Shown here piece after piece: positions 23,559-30,108 of a stretch of 32,765 nt of DNA (positions are counted from its first letter, which is position 1; every line of letters begins with the position of its first letter). Position numbers and translations under genes: made by a program. Under the pieces are notes generated by a model. The model was not told the origin of the DNA and ran no database searches. It was given only the letters and a program-made list of their open reading frames with translations. The DNA is from DAOTXN01 sp034435435 (GTDB taxonomy: Bacteria; Chloroflexota; Anaerolineae; S140-20): positions 1 through 32,765 of the forward strand of contig DAOTXN010000139.1 in NCBI GenBank assembly GCA_034435435.1. The letters run 5' to 3'.

Positions 23559-26547
23559 ATGGCTTGATCATCAGAGGCAGGTAGAGGTCGTAGCGCGGCG
23601 TCACCTGAACCCACAAGGTCTGCTGATCGCTCTCCGGGCAAACATTGACCACCGTCAGGCTGACCGGATACGCGCCTGATAGGGCGTAGGTGTGACTGAC
23701 GGCGCTCAACTCTGCGCCAATTTGGGACGGCGAATGATCTCCCCATTCCCACGTGTATGTTAGTGGGCCGTCGCCGATAACGGTGGCCGTCAGGTGCATG
23801 GGTTTGCCCATCTGCACCGGGGCGTCGCTGCGCAGGTCGAGGATGAACGGCGCTGAGCAAGTGACCTGGTTGTCGAAAATCAAGATGCGCGGGGCCGGTT
23901 GGGTCTCGGCTTGCCAGATCCACAGCGTTTGTGTCAAATAATCGTAGGCCCATTCGCCGTCGCCGACTTGGAAGGTCTTGGTGAGGGCATAGCCGGTATG
24001 GGGCAAGCTGTCTTGAATATCCCACTGCGCTGCGCCGGAGGTAACCGTGACCTGGCCTGTGCTGCTCAGCCAGCCGCTCAGGGTGAGCGAATCGGTCCAC
24101 AGAGCCAGCAGGCTATACGTGACGTTGTGCATTGCGGTGATCTTTACCCGGTCCACGATCTGCACGGCGTCGCCCTGTGAAACTTGAATCGAAAGGGCGT
24201 CGGTCAATACGTCGTTGACATAAACCTGCGTGATCCAGGTGGGCTGAGGCGGCGGCAGTGGGTTCACCGTCAGGCTGATGGCGTGAGTGTCGCTGGCGGC
24301 GCATTGGTTGGCGATTTCTAGCGTGACGGTGTACGAGCCGGCGGCGTAGGTGTGGGTCGCTGACGGCTGACTGGTGACGGCTGACGGTTGACCATCGCCG
24401 AAGGACCAGGTGTAGCTGAGAGGCGGCTGGCCAGCGACGGCGGCGCTCAAGTAGACAGCTTCGCCGAGCATCACCGGCGCGTTGCTGGTCAGGTGGGTGA
24501 TGGTCACGGGCGGGCAAGGGGGCGGCAACACGGTGACGGTGTGCGAAACGCTGTCGCGGCCCATGCTGTTAGTGGCGGTCAACGTGACGGTAAACTGGCC
24601 GCTGGCGGTGTAGGTGTGGGTGGTGGGTAAATTGGTAAATTGGTAGATGGGGGGCGTGGCGTCGCCGAAATCCCAGGCGTAGGTGATGGGCAGCGTGCCG
24701 GTGCTGAGATTGGTAAAAGTGACCGGTTGGCTGACTTGAATGGGCGCGGCGGCCGTAAATTGAGCCGTGGGCTTGAGAGACACGTGGATGAAAACGGCGC
24801 TGAACGGTCCCCAGTTGCCAGCGGCGTCCTGGCCGCGCACAAAGAGCATGTGGCGGCCCTCTGTCAGGTCGCCAGTGTCGAGCGTCGCTTGGACCGCTTC
24901 CTGGGGCGTGTCAAACGCGCCGTCGGCGGCCGCCAGCGGGTAGGAAATCGGCGTGGTCGTCGTGACCCACGGAGGCGCGTCCACGTAGTATTCGGCGGCG
25001 ACGATGTTCTGGGACGGTTCGGTCCCGTTCAAGGCGCTGTAACGCGCGTCGGTCAAAGTGGCCGTCAGCGTCACGGGCGCGCCCGCCGCGACCAGGGTAG
25101 GGCTGACGCTAACGCTGAGGGCGTCGGGACCGGCGGGGGTCAGGTAGGGAGCGCGAACGACTTTGGCCGCATAGAGCAGCGCGGGCAGGTTGTCGGGCAG
25201 GATGGTGTTGTCAAAGGTGTCGCAATCCTGGAAAAAATCCGTCTCGCCCAGCTCGATGGTATAGGCCGCCAATCCCAGTTCGCCGTAGGCAAAGTCGTGA
25301 GAGACGCCGTCGGCGGGGTACATGGTAAAGGACTGCTCTGGCGTGTAAAGATTGAAATAGGCCAGTTTGCGCCCCAGGGTTTGGAGGGCCGCGCCGTTGG
25401 GCGCGACAGCGCCGGTAAAGCCCCATGGCCATAGCACCTCGCGAGCTTTGTTGTGCAGGTCTATGAACAGCCCGGCGGCGGTGATGGGGACGGCGGCGGT
25501 GAGGGGTGCGGCCCGCAGGTCGGGGAATTGGGCGCGCAGATACTCTTGAATGGCCTGGGTTTCCGGCTCGGACGCCGCGCTGGGACCGCGATAATTCCAG
25601 GCGCACGGGGCGTCACTGGAGCATCCTCCAACGCTGCATCCGTTCCAATAGAATTCAAAGTTGCGATTGAGGTCGGTGCCGTATTGGTTGTTCTCCTGAG
25701 GGGGAACATTGCAACCGCCGCCGTTGCTATTGTTGGTGTTCTTGCGCTGGGGATCTCCCCCCTCGGCCAGCTTGCGCCCGTCGGGGTTGGCCTGCAGCAG
25801 CAAGTGGATTTCGTGATAATCCAACAACCAGGTTACGTCCGGGTCCACGTCGTACTGGTCCACCAGGTATTCGGCAAAGCGGGTGTTCAGCTCGGCGGGA
25901 GGGTACTCGCGGGCGTGCATCGAGGACATGACGAACAGCTTGGGCTTGGGGCCGGGGACGGCGGCGTTGGTCAGGCGCAACACCATCAGGTCGTAGCCGT
26001 TGTCAGGGTTTTGTGTCTTTTCCCACGTGTCGCCGATGTCAATCCAGCTCGCCAGCGTGGGATGGGCGGTGACGATGGCCGTGGCTGTGGCGTAGGTCTC
26101 TTCGACGGTGCGGTAGCACGGAAAGCCGGGAATGGCTGCCGTCTGGCCAGGCAAGCGCAGCCGGGGTCGGTTCAGTTCGGCGGTCAGTTGGGCGTCCACC
26201 TCGACCCGAAAGCCGGCCTCCAGCAAACGCCGGTAGCCGGTCCGGTCCACGCCGACGACCACGTAGCCCTGGTCGGAATGCACCTCCCAGGGTTCGGTCC
26301 AGCTCGCCAAGTCGTTCACCATTTGGCGCCCGGTGAAATAGGCGCGCACGACCCACGGACCGTCCCCTTTGAGATCGGCCTGGGGGGCGAGCGGAGGCGG
26401 CTGGAACCAGCGGGGCAAGATGGCGCGCCCGCTCGCGTCAGGCGGCGGCGACTGGCTGGCAGCGAACGGTGGAGACCATAGGGGAAACCACGCCAAGATC
26501 AAACCCACAACCAGCCAGAGACGCCAAGTCCAACGCGCAGCAGGCAT
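23557..26547 (-). CDS. Secreted M14 zinc carboxypeptidase with three PKD domains and a YLPL-type tail
   Basis: Extracellular metallocarboxypeptidase-like protein (996 aa from ATG 26547). A signal peptide (about 1-32, WRLWLVVGLILAWFPLW core) is followed by a propeptide-like region. The M14 catalytic domain has zinc ligands in SMHAREYPPAE (His211, Glu214) and FIDLHNK (His365), substrate-binding NPDG and GTDLNRNFEFYW, and the catalytic Glu432 in YTIELGE. PKD domains lie at about 596-675, 682-760 and 900-980. The protein ends with DLYLPLMIKP, like the two neighbours. The first PKD loop carries a TTGGTAGA-type cassette, the second a TGACGGCTG-type cassette. ATG 26547 has GGGAG eight bases upstream and is chosen over GTG 26568 because it begins the signal peptide. 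Confidence 0.88.
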   Translation of the reverse strand: MPAARWTWRLWLVVGLILAWFPLWSPPFAASQSPPPDASGRAILPRWFQPPPLAPQADLKGDGPWVVRAYFTGRQMVNDLASWTEPWEVHSDQGYVVVGVDRTGYRRLLEAGFRVEVDAQLTAELNRPRLRLPGQTAAIPGFPCYRTVEETYATATAIVTAHPTLASWIDIGDTWEKTQNPDNGYDLMVLRLTNAAVPGPKPKLFVMSSMHAREYPPAELNTRFAEYLVDQYDVDPDVTWLLDYHEIHLLLQANPDGRKLAEGGDPQRKNTNNSNGGGCNVPPQENNQYGTDLNRNFEFYWNGCSVGGCSSDAPCAWNYRGPSAASEPETQAIQEYLRAQFPDLRAAPLTAAVPITAAGLFIDLHNKAREVLWPWGFTGAVAPNGAALQTLGRKLAYFNLYTPEQSFTMYPADGVSHDFAYGELGLAAYTIELGETDFFQDCDTFDNTILPDNLPALLYAAKVVRAPYLTPAGPDALSVSVSPTLVAAGAPVTLTATLTDARYSALNGTEPSQNIVAAEYYVDAPPWVTTTTPISYPLAAADGAFDTPQEAVQATLDTGDLTEGRHMLFVRGQDAAGNWGPFSAVFIHVSLKPTAQFTAAAPIQVSQPVTFTNLSTGTLPITYAWDFGDATPPIYQFTNLPTTHTYTASGQFTVTLTATNSMGRDSVSHTVTVLPPPCPPVTITHLTSNAPVMLGEAVYLSAAVAGQPPLSYTWSFGDGQPSAVTSQPSATHTYAAGSYTVTLEIANQCAASDTHAISLTVNPLPPPQPTWITQVYVNDVLTDALSIQVSQGDAVQIVDRVKITAMHNVTYSLLALWTDSLTLSGWLSSTGQVTVTSGAAQWDIQDSLPHTGYALTKTFQVGDGEWAYDYLTQTLWIWQAETQPAPRILIFDNQVTCSAPFILDLRSDAPVQMGKPMHLTATVIGDGPLTYTWEWGDHSPSQIGAELSAVSHTYALSGAYPVSLTVVNVCPESDQQTLWVQVTPRYDLYLPLMIKP
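24359..24393 (-). repeat. TGACGGCTG-type cassette in PKD 2 of the M14 gene
   Basis: TGACGGCTGAC followed by a second GTGACGGCTGACGGT copy encodes the loop GQPSAVTSQPSATHTY between the FGDG and THTY elements of the PKD fold. Confidence 0.75.
24617..24655 (-). repeat. TTGGTAGA-type cassette in PKD 1 of the M14 gene
   Basis: Three copies of a GGTAAATT/GGTAAATT/GGTAGATG word encode TPPIYQFTNLPTTHTY at the FGD-THTY loop. Confidence 0.75.
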
Positions 26548-26600
26548 GCAAACAACTCCCTCTCGCACCCACGCAAATGAGCAATGTACACTGTCCAGCG

Positions 26601-26625
26601 ATTATACCAGAAAGACTATACGGCG
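26601..26625 (-). promoter_or_regulatory. Extended -10 promoter for the M14 gene
   Basis: On the minus strand TATAAT (26601-26606 on the plus strand reads ATTATA) is preceded by TGG, an extended -10, about 55 bases before ATG 26547. The wider context TTTCTGGTATAAT resembles TTTGTGGTATAAT at 11384-11396. No convincing -35 is seen. Confidence 0.6.
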
Positions 26626-26671
26626 TACATAGATAACGTGTGAAAATCTGGTTAGTTCTTGGTTTGCGCCG

Positions 26672-29600
26672 TTATTTCAGGACCAGCGGCAGGTAGAGCC
26701 AGAACTCGTCGCCGGCGGCCAGGATGTGGACTGTGCCGCTCACGGCGTCGCTGCCGGCCAGGTTGGTGGCGGTGAGCCAGGCGGTGTAGGCGCCGACGGC
26801 GGGGTAGGTGTGGGTGACTGACGGCTGACTGCTGACCACTGACGGCTGTCCGTCGCCCCAATTCCAGGTGTAGGTTGTCTCGGCGGGTTGGCCGAGGGTG
26901 GTGGTGTTGGTGAACACGACTGCCGCGCCCAGCGTGACCGGGGCCGAGTGGACGAATGCGGCCACGGGCGGTGTGCCGGTGATCTCGACCGCGCCGCTGA
27001 TGGATGCCGTGCCCCCGGCGTTGGTGGCGGTGAGCCAGACGGTATACACGCCCACGGCGGAGTAGGTGTGGGTCGCTGACGGCTGACGGCTGCCGGCTGA
27101 CGGCTGACCCTCGCCGAAGGACCAGGTGTAGGTGATGGGTTGGACGCCGGTGGTGGTGTTGGTGAACACGGTGGTCGCGCCCACCAGGTCCGGGCTGGAG
27201 CTGGAGAAGCCGGGCGTGGGTGGGGGCGCGGCGCACGGGCCTAGCCAGTCCAGCACGGCTTCCATGAGCGCCTGGCGCTCGGCGGAGTTGGCGACCCACT
27301 CGAAGCCAAAGCCGAGATACACGACCTGGTGGCTGCCCTGGTAGGCGATGGCGGTGCTGCCGTCGGGGGCGGGCAGGCTATACACCGTCTCGGCCCCGCC
27401 CAGCGGACCCAGCTCGCTGGCGGGCTGGGCGATGGGGATGGCGACGCTCACCGGCAGGCCGCTCAGGAAGCCGCTGGGGGTGAGCGGGACGGTGACGCCC
27501 CACGGTCCGTCGCCGGTATAGTCGGCGTGCAGGTAAGCGGCCAGGAAGGGGCTGGCGTTCAGCTCGGCCCCCGCGCCCCAACTGGAGAGGAACAGGCTGC
27601 CTCCGCCGTCCAGGTAGGCGCTGAGGGCGCTGCGGTCGGCGGCGGTGAGGGTGTTGACGTAGCGCTCGCCGGTGAGCCACACCACGATGGGATACTGCAC
27701 CAGCGTGGCGGCGGCCGGGCCGTCGGCGTTGCTCCCCGCGACGGTGTGCAGGTGATAGTCTACCCCCAGGGCGTCCAGGGCGGCGGTGTAGGCGGCCTCG
27801 GCGCTCTCACCGCCGTCGTCGTCCACCAACAGCAGGCAGGGCCACTGGGGGGTGTCGAAGGACCAGGCCGGGCTGAAGGCGCTGCTGCCGCAGGTGTTGC
27901 CGCCGCGCACGCGCCAGTAATAGTGGCCGAGCGGGTCCAGCGCGCCGGGCAGGGTGTAGTGGTCGGTGAGCACGCCGGTGGCGGTGAACAGGGGGCTGGC
28001 GAAGGTGGGGTCGGCGGCCACTTGCAGGTCGTAGCTGGCGGCAGGGGGGGTGAGTTGCCAGGCCAGGGTGGGGGCCAGGGTGTCCACCGTCGCGCCATCG
28101 GCGGGGGTGGACAGGGCTGGCGCGGTGGGGGTGGTGTTGACGGTGTAGGGCACTTGCAGGGTGTGCACGTTGATGAGCTGAGCTGTGCCGGTGATGAATT
28201 GCACGTGGGCGCCCAGAGAGGCCGAGAGCGTGCCCATCAGCGTGAGCGTGGCCTGGCCGTCGGGGACGACCAGGGTGGGGGTGAGGTCGGCGGTGACACC
28301 CACGGGCGCAGCGCCCAGCGCCAGCGAGACGGGGTAGGGATAGGTGAGCACCTGGTTGACCTGCACGGTGTAGGTGAGGCTGCCGGGTGTGCATAGCTCC
28401 TGAGTCTCCGGCGTGGCCTCCAGCTCAAAGTCGGGCTTGCTGCACTGGGGGAACTTGAACGCGGCGATGCGGGTGCGCCAGTTGCCGCTGGCCGGCATAT
28501 ATTCGTTGGTGTACCAGAAAGTACAGTCATCGGCCGGGTCCACGCTCATGGCGCTATAGTCGCCCCAGCGGGTGGAGGGGCTTTGAAAGCCGCTGCCGGC
28601 GATGATGGTGTATTCGCCTTGCGGCAGCGCGCCGGGCGGGTCGCCGGCCAGCCGCCCGACGTAACGGATGGAGGGGTAGATGGAGATGGCGTCCGATACG
28701 CTGTAGCCCAGGGCGATGTTGCCGCCGCCGTCCATGGCGACGCTGCCCATCCAGCGATGGGCGGCGTCGGGCGCAAAGGTGCCTTCCTGGAACAGGCTCC
28801 ACGGGTTGCTGCCCGTTTTGCGCAGCTCGAACCAGCGGATGCCGCCGTGGTCCGTGCCGTCCACGTCTGTGACCAGGTTGCCCACCAGCGTTTCGTGGTC
28901 CCCAAAGTTGCGATACTGCAGCCGCCACATGATGACCTCGCGCAGGGGGTCAAGGGTGGTGCTGGTGCCCGGTTGGGGGAAGCAGAAAAAGGAACTCAGG
29001 CCGCACAGGTCCGAGTCGAACTCGGTCACGGGCAGATCGAGCACTTTTTGGAAGGTGGAGTTGGCCGGTGTGCTCCAGTCCACGTGAAACTCCCAGATTT
29101 CCAGATAGTCTGCGGTGGGATTGGGGCTGCCGTCGTGCACTTCATCGTCGCGGTGGCGCATGAAATAGCCGGGCGAGCCGGCCGGGGGTGGCGTGGAGCC
29201 ATCCAGGTCGCCGGGGGTGAGGGCCTGGAACGGAAAGCCCGCCAGGCTGGGGGCCGTGAAGCGTTGCGAGGTGGCCGGCAGGCCCAGAAGCATCTGGCTG
29301 CGGTCCAGCGCATACGCGGCGGGGTTGTTCTCGTTGGACGACACGTAATAGGCGTCGGGCCACACGGCGTACTTGGGATAGTCGGGAAAGTTGGGCGTGG
29401 TGAAATCATAGCCATACCACCCGCCGCTGACGGGGTCGGGGGTCTGAGAGATGTATACGCACAGATGGCTGCCAGAGGTGGCAAACTCGCTCAACAGCCA
29501 GCGGTCGGCCAGCGTGTCGTACAGCACGATGGGATCGCCCAGACCCGAGGCGCACGCCCCGCCGCCCGACCACAGCGAGTCGAGGTCGAAAGGACCGGCA

Positions 29601-30094
29601 ATCAGGTTGCCGGCCTTGTCGTAGATGGCGACCGGCGTGCCCCCGCTGCCGTTGACGATCTGGATATAGTGGTTGAGGCCGACGTCGCCCACGGTGTCGG
29701 GCGGGCGGACGCCGGTAAAGGGAGTGCCTTCAAAGTTGAGGGTGGGGGTAGCAAAGTCGCCGCCCATCACTTGCGCCGGGGCGTTGGCCTGGAGCGCCAG
29801 CAGGGGGTCCGGCGACCACCGGGCGGGTTGGGGCCGGTGGTCCTCTGGCCCCGGGCGTGGGACTACACGCCGGGGAATCTCGCGCACGGGATCGCCCGGC
29901 TGCCACGGCGCAATTAGGGGCAGCGTGCGCAGGTCTATGTTGATCACATGCGGTGTGACGGGCGGGCTGACGAACGGCCCCTGGCGCTGCGGGGAGGGCG
30001 CGACCGGGACCTGGGTCTGGGCCAGCGCAAGGGAAAAGGCGAGCGTCAGGAATAGCAGGGCGACGAAAAAGACTGAAGGGAATTTTTGGAGCAT
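26672..30094 (-). CDS. Large secreted protein: beta-propeller-like region, Fn3-like, GATase-like and two PKD domains
   Basis: Extracellular protein of unknown role, 1140 aa from ATG 30094. The signal peptide is FPSVFFVALLFLTLAFSLA ending ALAQ. Residues about 60-545 resemble secreted repeat or propeller proteins (VGLNHYIQIVNGSGG, GDPIVLYDTLADRWLLSEF, RWMGSVAMDGGGNIALGYS), with no catalytic motif seen. A short beta domain (551-648), an Fn3-like domain (653-746), a class-I amidotransferase-like alpha/beta domain (about 750-955, starting LLLVDDDGG) and PKD domains (about 960-1038, 1042-1125) follow. It ends EFWLYLPLVLK. The last 390 residues are a near-duplicate of the M28 protein's C-terminal part. 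AAGGA lies seven bases before ATG 30094; GTG 30112, overlapping the M28 stop, is an alternative start. Confidence 0.78.
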   Translation of the reverse strand: MLQKFPSVFFVALLFLTLAFSLALAQTQVPVAPSPQRQGPFVSPPVTPHVINIDLRTLPLIAPWQPGDPVREIPRRVVPRPGPEDHRPQPARWSPDPLLALQANAPAQVMGGDFATPTLNFEGTPFTGVRPPDTVGDVGLNHYIQIVNGSGGTPVAIYDKAGNLIAGPFDLDSLWSGGGACASGLGDPIVLYDTLADRWLLSEFATSGSHLCVYISQTPDPVSGGWYGYDFTTPNFPDYPKYAVWPDAYYVSSNENNPAAYALDRSQMLLGLPATSQRFTAPSLAGFPFQALTPGDLDGSTPPPAGSPGYFMRHRDDEVHDGSPNPTADYLEIWEFHVDWSTPANSTFQKVLDLPVTEFDSDLCGLSSFFCFPQPGTSTTLDPLREVIMWRLQYRNFGDHETLVGNLVTDVDGTDHGGIRWFELRKTGSNPWSLFQEGTFAPDAAHRWMGSVAMDGGGNIALGYSVSDAISIYPSIRYVGRLAGDPPGALPQGEYTIIAGSGFQSPSTRWGDYSAMSVDPADDCTFWYTNEYMPASGNWRTRIAAFKFPQCSKPDFELEATPETQELCTPGSLTYTVQVNQVLTYPYPVSLALGAAPVGVTADLTPTLVVPDGQATLTLMGTLSASLGAHVQFITGTAQLINVHTLQVPYTVNTTPTAPALSTPADGATVDTLAPTLAWQLTPPAASYDLQVAADPTFASPLFTATGVLTDHYTLPGALDPLGHYYWRVRGGNTCGSSAFSPAWSFDTPQWPCLLLVDDDGGESAEAAYTAALDALGVDYHLHTVAGSNADGPAAATLVQYPIVVWLTGERYVNTLTAADRSALSAYLDGGGSLFLSSWGAGAELNASPFLAAYLHADYTGDGPWGVTVPLTPSGFLSGLPVSVAIPIAQPASELGPLGGAETVYSLPAPDGSTAIAYQGSHQVVYLGFGFEWVANSAERQALMEAVLDWLGPCAAPPPTPGFSSSSPDLVGATTVFTNTTTGVQPITYTWSFGEGQPSAGSRQPSATHTYSAVGVYTVWLTATNAGGTASISGAVEITGTPPVAAFVHSAPVTLGAAVVFTNTTTLGQPAETTYTWNWGDGQPSVVSSQPSVTHTYPAVGAYTAWLTATNLAGSDAVSGTVHILAAGDEFWLYLPLVLK
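26815..26850 (-). repeat. TGACGGCTG-type cassette in the last PKD of the secreted PKD protein
   Basis: ACTGACGGCTGACTGCTGACC then ACTGACGGCTG encodes GQPSVVSSQPSVTHTY. At the homologous site of the M28 gene (30251-30290) the TTGGTAGA cassette is found instead. Confidence 0.75.
26901..27208 (-). repeat. PKD module copy A, about 95% identical to 30341-30648
   Basis: Hand alignment at an offset of 3440 bases shows only about 15 mismatches over 308 bases with no gaps, covering the first PKD and the start of the second. The mismatches concentrate at the end near 27175-27205. Confidence 0.8.
27073..27110 (-). repeat. TGACGGCTG-type cassette in the first PKD of the secreted PKD protein
   Basis: Four tandem copies of a nine-base word (CTGACGGCT, CTGACGGCT, CTGCCGGCT shifted by one, GACGGCTGA) encode GQPSAGSRQPSATHTY. 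Confidence 0.7.
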
Positions 30095-30108
30095 GACTTT
30101 TCCTTGTT

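Noticed and set aside
27073..27110. TGACGGCTG repeats as a CRISPR array
   Set aside because: The units are eight to nine bases long, have no spacers and lie in frame within PKD domains; no cas genes are present.
27329..28396. Plus-strand open frame (355 codons) rich in Gly and Val
   Set aside because: Antisense shadow of the GATase-like and Fn3-like parts of the PKD protein; composition is unlike a real protein.
28583..29917. Long plus-strand open frame (444 codons) opposite the secreted PKD protein gene
   Set aside because: It is Gly/Ala/Val/Arg-rich with no family motif and lies antisense to a clearly coding frame; long antisense frames are expected in GC-rich DNA.
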